NCBI GenBank assembly: GCA_947632275.1
Contig: CANROR010000026.1
Span: forward strand, 1 to 13,200
Direction of reading: 5' to 3'
DNA length: 13,200 nucleotides
Source of the DNA: an uncultured Bacilli bacterium
GTDB taxonomy: Bacteria > Bacillota_I > Bacilli_A > RF39 > UBA660
Made by a program: the position numbers and the translations under genes. This document shows, piece by piece, positions 7,240-13,052 of this stretch. Numbering within the stretch: the stretch's first letter is position 1; every line of letters starts with the position of its first letter. The notes beneath the pieces are model-generated. The model searched no databases. It was not told the origin of the DNA and worked only from the letters and a program-made list of their open reading frames with translations.

Positions 7240-7952
7240 GTTTTTGGTTTTTGAGTTGTCTTAGATTTAGGAGCAGTAGTTTTTTTCTTAGCTTCAACTT
7301 TAGGTTCCTTGGCTTTTACCGTTTTTACTTCCTTTTTAACTTCTTCTTTACTAGCTTCTTCTTTTTTAGGAGCTTCTTTCTTTTCTTCTTTAATTTCTTC
7401 TAATTTACTAAATTGTCTATTTAAAACTAAGATGGCGCCAATTAAAACAACTGCACTAACACCTATAATAGCAATAGCTTTACCAGATATTGTTTTAACT
7501 TCTGCTCCTTCAATACAATCATCGCGACCTTCTTCAATGCATGAAACCACATCTTTGTCGCCTTCTTCATAAGCTTGATTTATATATTTTTCTAAATCAG
7601 AATTATACATTGTTGCCGCATATAAATCAGATATTATTACAAAAGGTGTTCCCCTACCATCAGCATCTTTAAAACCAGCTTTTTTAAATGTGTTAGCCAC
7701 TTGTTGTGCCAAATCATAGTCAACTCCTGGATCAAAATTTACATGATCAATGAAAGCTTCTTTTTCAACTATAACAAATTTTTCATTATAAGATTCCAGT
7801 CCTTGTAAATATTCTTTTTCTTGTTCACAATAAGGACAACCACCGGCTTCAAACATATAAACTTTAACCGGTTCTTTAACTTCCGTTTCGGCTTTAACAT
7901 GCCATGGTAATAACGCTAATAACGTTAATAAAAATATACTTACTTTTTTCAT
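7230..7952 (-). CDS. Exported membrane-anchored thioredoxin-like protein with lysine-rich tail
   Basis: The 240-residue product begins with a signal peptide (1-21: MKK, a hydrophobic core, then WHVKA for cleavage). A thioredoxin-fold domain follows with the redox motif CPYC at 39-42 (EAGGCPYCEQ) and a Thr-cisPro pair at 101-102 (RGTPFVI). Residues 137 and 145 are a second cysteine pair (SCIEEGRDDC). One membrane helix is at about 157-176. The remaining 63 residues are very rich in Lys, Glu and later Lys/Thr/Pro, and should be cytoplasmic. This suggests an extracytoplasmic thiol oxidoreductase or disulfide sensor tethered to the membrane; the substrate is unknown. ATG 7952 has AAGGA upstream. 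It has its own promoter (7974-8002) and terminator, so it is probably monocistronic. Related single-domain thioredoxin proteins normally lack such a tail. Confidence 0.85.
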   Translation of the reverse strand: MKKVSIFLLTLLALLPWHVKAETEVKEPVKVYMFEAGGCPYCEQEKEYLQGLESYNEKFVIVEKEAFIDHVNFDPGVDYDLAQQVANTFKKAGFKDADGRGTPFVIISDLYAATMYNSDLEKYINQAYEEGDKDVVSCIEEGRDDCIEGAEVKTISGKAIAIIGVSAVVLIGAILVLNRQFSKLEEIKEEKKEAPKKEEASKEEVKKEVKTVKAKEPKVEAKKKTTAPKSKTTQKPKTKK

Positions 7953-7973
7953 ACTCTTCCTTCTTTCTTTAAT

Positions 7974-8002
7974 ATTATAACAAGAAAAAAAGTTTAAGTA
8001 AA
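7974..8002 (-). promoter_or_regulatory. Promoter of the thioredoxin-like gene
   Basis: TTTACT (8002-7997), a 17-base spacer and a perfect TATAAT (7979-7974), with TGT directly before it (extended -10). Transcription would start near 7967, about 15 bases before the ATG at 7952. Confidence 0.75.
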
Positions 8003-8503
8003 TTATTTCTTCAGGATTTTCTTGCGATTTAATTCCTTTAGATTAATTTCTGTATCCCAAAAGTTAGCCAATTCTTGAATATTTTTTAAAGTTACTTTTT
8101 TAATTAAAGTTAATTTAATCAATTTTGATATTTTTAATCTTCGAGTTTTTTGATTCCCATCTGAAGTCAAAATTTCATCTAAAGCGGTTGCATCATGATT
8201 AAGTAAACGATTAATTAGTAAAACATCTTCCGTATACAAATATTTATCATAAGTAAACAAATAAATATCCCGTTCAGGCCCACCCATAATTTCTCTTGTA
8301 AATAAATAGCCTTCATTTTTGACATGGCGAATTTCAAAGCCTTTTTCCATTAAAGCCGGAATGAAAAAAGAAGCCCGTAGTTCTTCGTGAATAACCGGAC
8401 ACTCCTCCCGAATAATTTGTTCTTTTAATTTTAATAAAGTTTTTTCATTAAAATTAACTTCATATTTCGCAATTGCTTTTTCCTCTAATTTATAATAAAT
8501 CAT
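8003..8503 (-). CDS. Unknown 166-residue protein
   Basis: I do not recognise this protein. It is soluble, with a mixed composition. The N-terminal half has a KLKEQIIREECPVIHEEL helix and a beta-rich middle (KGFEIRHVKNEGYLFTREI, then RDIYLFTYDKYLYTEDVLLI). The C-terminal half (from about 115) is strongly basic, with TRRLKISKLIKLTLIKK, and could contact nucleic acid or membrane; this is only inference from charge. ATG 8503 lies 5 bases after an AGGTGA site, so I reject the longer GTG reading from 8512, which starts inside that site. It is 62 bases downstream of the CBU_0592-like gene, with a weak hairpin between them, so it may or may not share that transcript. The promoter of the next gene overlaps its stop codon. 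Confidence 0.78.
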   Translation of the reverse strand: MIYYKLEEKAIAKYEVNFNEKTLLKLKEQIIREECPVIHEELRASFFIPALMEKGFEIRHVKNEGYLFTREIMGGPERDIYLFTYDKYLYTEDVLLINRLLNHDATALDEILTSDGNQKTRRLKISKLIKLTLIKKVTLKNIQELANFWDTEINLKELNRKKILKK

Positions 8504-8508
8504 TTCTA

Positions 8509-8514
8509 TCACCT
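8509..8514 (-). promoter_or_regulatory. Ribosome binding site of the 166-residue protein gene
   Basis: AGGTGA lies 5 bases before ATG 8503. It decides the start against GTG 8512, which is part of the site. Confidence 0.7.
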
Positions 8515-8530
8515 AAAAAAATTATAAATT

Positions 8531-8583
8531 AAAAGGAACTTATTCTATATCTTCATTTTGCAGATTTATTTATTTTTAGTTCC
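8531..8583 (-). terminator. Possible weak terminator after the CBU_0592-like gene
   Basis: GGAACT (8583-8578) can pair with AGTTCC (8540-8535), with a small inner ATCT/AGAT stem in the 37-base loop, and TTTT follows (8534-8531). The outer stem is only 6 bp, so this is a tentative call. Confidence 0.3.
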
Positions 8584-8802
8584 TAGTTTAATTAAGGAAC
8601 CAATGGCAATTACGCCCCAGATTACTTGAAGAGTAAAAGAAAACCAGGCATTCTTGGGAAAAAGACCAATAGCCATTAATAAAGCGGCTAACAAATTTAA
8701 ACTTTGGTACAAAACTCCATTCGTAATTTTCTCCAATGAAAGAAGAAAATAAGCTAGTAAAACTAGTAACATACCTAGCCAACCTAAAATATCAAATATC
8801 AT
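8566..8802 (-). CDS. Small CBU_0592-like integral membrane protein
   Basis: The 78-residue product is almost entirely membrane-embedded, with three hydrophobic helices at about 5-23, 30-48 and 54-73. The pattern GWLGMLLVLLAYFLLSL, then YQSLNLLAALLMAIGL, then SFTLQVIWGVIAIGSL matches what I know of the CBU_0592 family of small bacterial membrane proteins, whose function is unknown. The family usually runs about 80 residues, so this looks complete. ATG 8802 is preceded by a strong AAGGAGG (8820-8814), though the 11-base spacing is longer than usual. It starts 24 bases after the NUDIX stop, so the two are probably co-transcribed. Confidence 0.82.
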   Translation of the reverse strand: MIFDILGWLGMLLVLLAYFLLSLEKITNGVLYQSLNLLAALLMAIGLFPKNAWFSFTLQVIWGVIAIGSLIKLGTKNK

Positions 8803-8826
8803 AATAATTAAATCCTCCTTTTAAAT

Positions 8827-9282
8827 TTATTTTTTTTGTTCATTGTCGGCATAACTAACACTAAATTTAATGCCAATTAAATTATTGCTAATAGCTTCTT
8901 TTTCAAAATCAATCATATCAACCGGCAAATTGTTAATATCAACCCAAATTAATTCCGAGCATTTATCAGGCTCCCTTATTGCAATATTTCCTTGATAATT
9001 TTTTAGTTCAAAGTAAACATCATAATAAGATGCCATCGATTTATTTTTCCGATTAGCTACAAAAGTATCAATAATATCATTAATAGAAATAGTTATTCCT
9101 AACTCCTCTTTTGCTTCTCTTATTGCCGCCTCATAAGCATTCTCGCCAACATCAACATGCCCCGCGGGTAAAGCTAAATAACCCGGCCACAATTTTGTCC
9201 CTTGTCTTCTTTGCAATAAAATTTCGCCCTTCGCATTACGAATTATCAAATAAACCGCTGATAAAAATTTTTCTCTTTCCAT
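8827..9282 (-). CDS. NUDIX hydrolase
   Basis: NUDIX enzymes hydrolyse nucleoside diphosphates linked to another group, often damaged nucleotides or nucleotide sugars, using Mg. The 151-residue product carries a full Nudix box: G41-x5-E47-x7-R55-E56-x2-E59-E60-x-G62, within GHVDVGENAYEAAIREAKEE. The preceding LPAGH and the RNAKGEILLQRR strand are typical. The later LIWVDINNLPVDM segment is the usual end of the fold. The substrate cannot be told from the sequence; ADP-ribose-like and 8-oxo-dGTP-like subgroups are both possible. I chose ATG 9282 because AGGGATGA (9295-9288) is 5 bases upstream. ATG 9291, nine bases earlier, lies within that binding site. It is probably first in a unit with the small membrane protein. 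Confidence 0.92.
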   Translation of the reverse strand: MEREKFLSAVYLIIRNAKGEILLQRRQGTKLWPGYLALPAGHVDVGENAYEAAIREAKEELGITISINDIIDTFVANRKNKSMASYYDVYFELKNYQGNIAIREPDKCSELIWVDINNLPVDMIDFEKEAISNNLIGIKFSVSYADNEQKK

Positions 9283-9287
9283 ATAGA

Positions 9288-9295
9288 TCATCCCT
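9288..9295 (-). promoter_or_regulatory. Ribosome binding site of the NUDIX gene
   Basis: AGGGATGA lies 5 bases before ATG 9282. ATG 9291 is part of the site, so the shorter start is preferred. Confidence 0.6.
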
Positions 9296-9306
9296 TTAAA
9301 CTTTTA

Positions 9307-9330
9307 TTAAAATCCAAAACATAGTTTTGG
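9307..9330 (-). terminator. Hairpin after the 264-residue gene, probable terminator
   Basis: CCAAAAC (9330-9324), a three-base loop and GTTTTGG (9320-9314) form a perfect 7-bp stem, followed on the minus strand by ATTTTAA (9313-9307). It lies about 40 bases past the upstream stop. A TATAAT at 9354-9349 sits before it, so the hairpin could instead be in the NUDIX leader. Confidence 0.45.
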
Positions 9331-9369
9331 CTTCTTTTATTACTCGACATTATATAATTATTACTAATA

Positions 9370-10164
9370 TTATTCACTGAAATCGGCCTTGATATCTGCT
9401 ACCATTGCCACTAATGAATTCTTTTTTAATTTATTTAAATCAAAGTTTTCTCTGTGTACTGCCACAGGTATAATGCCAATTCCGGTATCCAAATATATTA
9501 TTATAAATTTTATATTATGGTTAGCAATATTAACTTCAACATCTTTATAATTTGTTACCTCACCAATAATAAAAGAGCACGGTTCTTTCGCCCCTGTCAT
9601 AACTCTTCCATCAGCCAATATTTTCGAATCCAATGTAATTACCTTTTTACCAAATGATGATATTTCCACTTCTTTACCAAATCCTAAAATTTTATTCATT
9701 TCATCTTCATTTTCAAAAACCTCTAATTGAAAAGGAAATGCGGATAAAAAAACATTTAGATCTTTATTTTCTATATCTTCAGAAATTGTATATCTATTTA
9801 CCGTTTCAATATCAAAATGTTTTTCCTGTTCTAAATCATAAACTACATAGTATTCATTGGCTTCTGAAGATTCTTCTAACTTTTCTTCAAAGTGCAATTT
9901 AGTCTTATGTTCTGATAATAGAACAATATCTATATCAACTAATTCTATAGTATCAGGTCTAACTATAAGCGTAGAAACAACTTTTCCTATTTTTTCATGT
10001 GTATGAATGTCTTTAAAAAACGATGTCATATGTATTTTAGTTTTATCTTTACTAACAAATATCCTATTAGCATCCTTTGTATATTTTGTTACAATATCAG
10101 AAAATAATTTTTCTTTTAAATCTTCTTCTTTATCAGCTATAAAAGAATTAAAATGTACTGGCAT
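9370..10164 (-). CDS. Unknown 264-residue protein, divergent from the zinc-ribbon membrane protein
   Basis: I do not recognise this protein. It has no signal peptide or membrane span and is acidic overall. Alternating hydrophobic strands suggest a mainly beta fold: KVVSTLIVRPDTIELVDIDI near 61-80, EYYVVYDLEQEKHFDIETVN near 104-123. A C-terminal part (about 195-264) reads SFIIGEVTNYKDVEVN, then KFIIIYLDTGIGIIPVAVHR, then SLVAMVADIKADF. The C-terminal part has the look of a small five-stranded OB-like barrel; this is a visual impression only. A short GFGKEVEISSFGKKV segment precedes it. ATG 10164 has AGGTGA 5 bases upstream. It is transcribed away from the 595-residue gene from a shared intergenic region, which suggests a functional or regulatory link. 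Confidence 0.78.
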   Translation of the reverse strand: MPVHFNSFIADKEEDLKEKLFSDIVTKYTKDANRIFVSKDKTKIHMTSFFKDIHTHEKIGKVVSTLIVRPDTIELVDIDIVLLSEHKTKLHFEEKLEESSEANEYYVVYDLEQEKHFDIETVNRYTISEDIENKDLNVFLSAFPFQLEVFENEDEMNKILGFGKEVEISSFGKKVITLDSKILADGRVMTGAKEPCSFIIGEVTNYKDVEVNIANHNIKFIIIYLDTGIGIIPVAVHRENFDLNKLKKNSLVAMVADIKADFSE

Positions 10165-10173
10165 ATTATCACC

Positions 10174-10188
10174 TACTTAAATTAAGTA
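10174..10188. repeat. 15-base palindrome in the divergent intergenic region
   Basis: TACTTAA, one central base, and TTAAGTA form a perfect inverted repeat. It overlaps the -10 element and start region of the minus-strand promoter and ends a few bases before the ribosome binding site of the 264-residue gene. It could be an operator. In such AT-rich DNA a chance palindrome is also possible. Confidence 0.5.
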
Positions 10189-10193
10189 TAACA
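10185..10193 (-). promoter_or_regulatory. Extended -10 promoter of the 264-residue gene
   Basis: The minus strand reads TGTTATACT (10193-10185), an extended -10. No good -35 is seen 16-18 bases upstream. Transcription would start near 10178, inside the palindrome. Confidence 0.55.
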
Positions 10194-10292
10194 TGATTTT
10201 ACTGAATCTATCATTAAACATTACATTTTTCAAATTTATTATGTAATCTTTTTTTGTCTTTTATTTGTTATTTAATGATTTAGTAATTAAAA

Positions 10293-10322
10293 TTATAAAA
10301 GTATTAATATTAGTGATATAAT
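10293..10322 (+). promoter_or_regulatory. Promoter of the 595-residue membrane protein gene
   Basis: A perfect TATAAT at 10317-10322 is preceded by TGA (extended -10). TTATAA at 10293-10298 is a plausible weak -35 with an 18-base spacer. The start would be near 10329, with GGTGA close before ATG 10347. Confidence 0.65.
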
Positions 10323-10346
10323 AAAATAATAAAGTGGTGAGTTAAG

Positions 10347-12134
10347 ATGGAAATAAAAAAGCAAAATAATGAGCGAAAATATTGTTTTAATTGTGGTAAA
10401 GAATTAGATACCGAAAACAAGTTTTGTGAATACTGTGGAATGCCCGTGAAAGCTAAAAAAGAACCAAAGGAAAATAAAAGCAAAGATATTATTACTGAAT
10501 TTACACAAGGACTAGAAAAAATTCAATCTAGACCGACGCCTAAATATGAAGAAAAAACTTCGCTTTTAAAAAAGATGATTGGAAAAGATTTTAATAAAGC
10601 TCAAACCAAAGAAGAATTTGAATGGGAATTTGAAGCAAAACGCACAAATGACTTAGTAAATTACATTATAAATTATCCAATTCCTAATTCTAAAGAAGAA
10701 CTATTAGAATTTATGATTTTAGCTTCTTTTAATGTTGATACAATGGGAAAAGATAATGAAGAAATTCAAAATGCTTGGATTACCAAAATGAAACAAATTT
10801 TTCAAAAAGCCAAAATTACCATTAAAAATCCTGAAGATTTAAATAAAATTACCGAATTATATGATAAAAAAATGAAGGAATTGAAAAAACGAAAAGTCAG
10901 TAATATCCTAAAAGTTGTCGGTGGCACCATTCTTTGTTTTTTACTTATTGGTTTTATTTTAAATCCTCTTTGGACTATTATTATTCTACTTTTGTTAATT
11001 GCGGCCGGATTATTTATTTATTCCATCTTATTTGAAAAAAAGATAATTAGTTTTAATCTTAAACTATCTCAAAAATTAATTCATATTATCTGCGGCATTT
11101 GTTTAATATTAGCATTTACTTTATTTATAGTAAATATTGTAACGCATCCCAAAAATCTTTCATCCGAAAATAAAGAACAGAAAGAAGTAGAAAAAAATGT
11201 ATATTATGAAACGGCCGAAGAATTTGAAAAAGCTTTAAATAATGGAACAAAAGTAAAAGGAGCAACTGTTAAATTTGTTGTAATAGAATATAAACCAGAT
11301 TCGGCCTTAGGAATTAATTGTTGGGCCGGGAAACATTTGAATTTTATTTCCAAAGAAAAATTAGATGTTAAAAGTGGTGATACGATATTAGGAAAAGTAA
11401 CTGAAGAAGCCTTTAAAGATCCCCTTGGATCATGGGAAATTCAATATAATGTTTTATCTATAGAAAAGCAAAATGAAGTGGAAGAAAAAGATAATACCGC
11501 CGATGATAATAAAGAAGAAAATTCAAATGTAAAACCTATTATAATGCTAGTATTACCAGAAGAATATATTGGTCAAGATGCTAAAGATGTTGAAGAAGAA
11601 ATGAAAGAACTTGGCTATAAAAATGTAGTTCTTTATACTAAAGAAACAACTGATGCTAACAATAAAGATGGAAGTATTTTTGAATTTAGTATCGCGGGAA
11701 AAAATTATGAAAGAGGAGATACATTTAATTCCTCTGATGAAGTAAAAATTGGCTATTGGAAATATGTCGGGAAAAAACTAGATAAAATAGTATTTCCCGA
11801 ATCTAATAGTAAATTAGGAAAAGATTTCGATGCCGAAATGACATCTGAAAATGTTAGATATTATTTTAATGTTGATGGGTTAAAAAATACGCCGAAATTA
11901 AAAAAATATGGCGAAGCTACAATAACTGATGGAGTATATGACTATTTAGAATATTTAAAAAGTTTAGGTTATCAAGTTGAAATTACTAATGTGTCTAATA
12001 AAGAACCATATACAGGATACCATACATATGAAACAAATTTTAAAGTTTCGAGTAATGATATAGCTTGGACAATGTATTTATCTATCCAAGATGAAAAATA
12101 TATTGAATATGAATTTGATATTAATTTAAAATAG
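10347..12134 (+). CDS. Zinc-ribbon membrane protein with OB-like and PASTA-like extracellular parts
   Basis: No defined family name is recognised. The 595-residue protein has an N-terminal zinc ribbon (C13-x2-C16 and C27-x2-C30). A soluble charged helical region follows to about 186, then three membrane helices at about 187-205, 207-228 and 244-263. Basic loops before the first helix (KKRK) and between the second and third place the N-terminus inside and the last 330 residues outside. Outside, 285-375 resembles an OB-like module (ATVKFVVIEYKP, then KSGDTILGKV). Residues 400-470 resemble a PASTA repeat (YIGQDAKDVEEEMKELGYKN), and 473-595 is an unassigned domain. Zinc-ribbon proteins of this type are widespread in gut Firmicutes. 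A sensor or cell-wall role is only inferred from the PASTA-like part. ATG 10347 follows GGTGA by 6 bases. It is the only plus-strand gene here. Confidence 0.85.
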   Translation: MEIKKQNNERKYCFNCGKELDTENKFCEYCGMPVKAKKEPKENKSKDIITEFTQGLEKIQSRPTPKYEEKTSLLKKMIGKDFNKAQTKEEFEWEFEAKRTNDLVNYIINYPIPNSKEELLEFMILASFNVDTMGKDNEEIQNAWITKMKQIFQKAKITIKNPEDLNKITELYDKKMKELKKRKVSNILKVVGGTILCFLLIGFILNPLWTIIILLLLIAAGLFIYSILFEKKIISFNLKLSQKLIHIICGICLILAFTLFIVNIVTHPKNLSSENKEQKEVEKNVYYETAEEFEKALNNGTKVKGATVKFVVIEYKPDSALGINCWAGKHLNFISKEKLDVKSGDTILGKVTEEAFKDPLGSWEIQYNVLSIEKQNEVEEKDNTADDNKEENSNVKPIIMLVLPEEYIGQDAKDVEEEMKELGYKNVVLYTKETTDANNKDGSIFEFSIAGKNYERGDTFNSSDEVKIGYWKYVGKKLDKIVFPESNSKLGKDFDAEMTSENVRYYFNVDGLKNTPKLKKYGEATITDGVYDYLEYLKSLGYQVEITNVSNKEPYTGYHTYETNFKVSSNDIAWTMYLSIQDEKYIEYEFDINLK

Positions 12135-12148
12135 AAATTACAATATCT

Positions 12149-12175
12149 ACAAGCCCGCAAATAAAGGCTTGTTTT
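12149..12175 (+). terminator. Hairpin after the 595-residue gene; terminator or IS200 end hairpin
   Basis: ACAAGCC (12149-12155), a 10-base loop and GGCTTGT (12166-12172) form a perfect 7-bp stem, followed by TTT then C on the plus strand. It lies 15 bases past the stop codon and would work as a terminator. It also sits exactly where the end hairpin of the minus-strand IS200-like remnant is expected, so it may have been acquired with the element. Confidence 0.6.
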
Positions 12176-12223
12176 CACTTGGTACTTGCACATATGTTTT
12201 GTATATGCTAAACTTTTAGCCAT
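12149..12223 (-). mobile_element. Decayed IS200/IS605-like remnant (start of tnpA plus end hairpin)
   Basis: On the minus strand ATG at 12223 opens MAKSLAYTKHMCKYQV (to 12176). This closely follows the characteristic beginning of IS200-type Y1 transposases (M-x-SL-x-HT-x-W-x-CKYHIVF in the family). The reading then departs at once from the family: the PKYRR block, the HUH motif and the catalytic Tyr are all missing. A 24-base hairpin (12172-12149) follows directly, as at the ends of this family. A perfect GCTAAA/TTTAGC palindrome lies at the tnpA start. The simplest reading is an internal deletion of an inserted element. The exact outer borders are not visible; the left part may extend to about 12256. 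Any 83-residue protein reading through this region is not expected to be functional. Confidence 0.6.
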
Positions 12224-12256
12224 AACATCTCATCTGCTAAGTTTTCAGTATAATTG

Positions 12257-12331
12257 TCAAGGAATATTTAAATTAATATTTTCAAATAATATTTGTGTGT
12301 CAAATGACATAGTTAAATTCTTAATTTGCAT
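12257..12331 (-). pseudogene. Truncated ABC ATPase gene start, probably ABC-F
   Basis: ATG 12331 is preceded by AGGTGA and opens 24 codons, MQIKNLTMSF-DTQILFENIN-LNIP, then TGA (12259-12257). This is the standard first-strand region of an ABC ATPase; ABC-F proteins, which act on the ribosome, begin in just this way. The sequence stops right before the expected Walker A region, and nothing downstream continues it in any frame. The adjoining DNA is the IS200-like remnant, so insertion followed by deletion probably removed the rest. It starts 33 bases after the GNAT stop and was likely in one operon with it. ABC-F rather than a transporter ATPase is an inference. Confidence 0.6.
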
Positions 12332-12364
12332 AATTTAAAATCACCTACTTTTTACAATGAAACA

Positions 12365-12889
12365 TTATTTTTCATTAATCATCAAAGCATATGTTTGAAT
12401 CATTCCTATTGTATCTTTTGTATCAAAATAATTCTTTATATAAAAGCCACATTTTTTATAGCAATTTATAGCCGGTTGATTATTTTTCAATGGACACATT
12501 ACCAATAATTTAGCTTTTTTTTCTTTATATAAAAATTCAGATAATATATTTATTGCTAAACTTCCAATTCCTTTATTATGCTCACTTAATTCTCCAATAA
12601 ATACATCAATTTCGTAAATATAATTACCTTTTAAATGATATAATTCTTTATCTTCATCGTTTACTAATTTATACTGAATAATTCCTACGGGCTTTTCTTT
12701 ATATTCAATCATATAAACTGGAACTTTTGATGTCTTTAAAGTTCTAGGATAATATTTTTCTTTGATTTCTTTATAATTTAATTTTCTTTGTTCAAAACTA
12801 GAATATATTTCTTCTTCTTGATACCATTTTTCTAACAATTTGTAATCTGCATCATTATCTTTCAATAATCTAATATTAACATTACCCAT
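12365..12889 (-). CDS. GNAT acetyltransferase, AAC(6')-like
   Basis: GNAT enzymes move an acetyl group from acetyl-CoA to an amine. The 174-residue product has the fold in order: an N-terminal RLLKDNDADYKLLEKWYQEE helix region, a central KPVGIIQYKL strand, YEIDVFIGE, then the acetyl-CoA pyrophosphate loop HNKGIGS (104-110). The NNQPAINCYKKCGF block (136-149) is typical of motif B. The arrangement resembles the AAC(6')-Ib group of aminoglycoside acetyltransferases (compare the PIGYIQYY and NNLRAIRCYEKAGF features known there). The substrate is unproven and may be an unrelated amine or ribosomal protein. ATG 12889 has AAAGGA about 9 bases upstream. It has its own promoter and an unusual leader, and was probably followed by the ABC gene now truncated. 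Confidence 0.87.
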   Translation of the reverse strand: MGNVNIRLLKDNDADYKLLEKWYQEEEIYSSFEQRKLNYKEIKEKYYPRTLKTSKVPVYMIEYKEKPVGIIQYKLVNDEDKELYHLKGNYIYEIDVFIGELSEHNKGIGSLAINILSEFLYKEKKAKLLVMCPLKNNQPAINCYKKCGFYIKNYFDTKDTIGMIQTYALMINEK

Positions 12890-12975
12890 AAAATCACGTC
12901 CTTTTACTCAAAAAAAGAGAAAGTAAAACAATTACCTCCTCCTCCGCAATTACCAACTAATATCTACATTTTTTG
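12890..12975 (-). promoter_or_regulatory. Structured leader of the GNAT gene, possible attenuator
   Basis: The leader of about 86 bases has a very strong purine run GGAGGAGGAGG (12945-12935), too far upstream (45 bases) to serve the GNAT start. It could serve a seven-codon reading frame from TTG 12931 to TGA 12908 (M-F-Y-F-L-F-F). The sequence GTAATTG flanks the run on both sides (12953-12947 and 12935-12929). TTTTACT (12928-12922) can pair with AGTAAAA (12908-12902), whose end merges with the GNAT binding site AAAAGGA. A leader peptide plus a stem over the next binding site is the general plan of translational attenuation; this is an inference. Confidence 0.35.
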
Positions 12976-12981
12976 TTATAT

Positions 12982-13009
12982 TTTATATTACATTTATTAA
13001 CTTTGTCAA
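12982..13009 (-). promoter_or_regulatory. Promoter of the GNAT gene
   Basis: A perfect -35 TTGACA (13009-13004), a 16-base spacer and TATAAA (12987-12982). Transcription would start near 12975. There is no TG extension, unlike most other promoters here. Confidence 0.7.
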
Positions 13010-13052
13010 TTGAATCATCTGCTATTTGTATTTATTATCTGTTTGATAATTT

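Noticed and set aside
8588..8782. Second minus-strand frame inside the CBU_0592-like gene
   Set aside because: It overlaps the family-matching frame entirely, has no binding site and shows no sensible protein pattern.
9349..9354. TATAAT as a NUDIX promoter
   Set aside because: No matching -35 and no TG extension; transcription from it would pass straight into the 9314-9330 hairpin. Left as a possibility only.
11972..12223. Minus-strand 83-residue open frame overlapping the end of the 595-residue gene
   Set aside because: Only its first 16 codons match the IS200 transposase start; the rest is antisense to the 595-residue gene and reads through the hairpin. Treated as part of the IS remnant.
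12356..12376. 7-bp hairpin over the GNAT stop codon as a terminator
   Set aside because: There is no T-run after it on the minus strand, and the ABC gene start follows with a good binding site, so transcription probably continues.
13034..13050. ATTATC/GATAAT hairpin after the NUDIX-like fragment as its terminator
   Set aside because: The stem is all-AT-rich and only 6 bp, and the T-run is on the plus-strand side, where no gene needs it.
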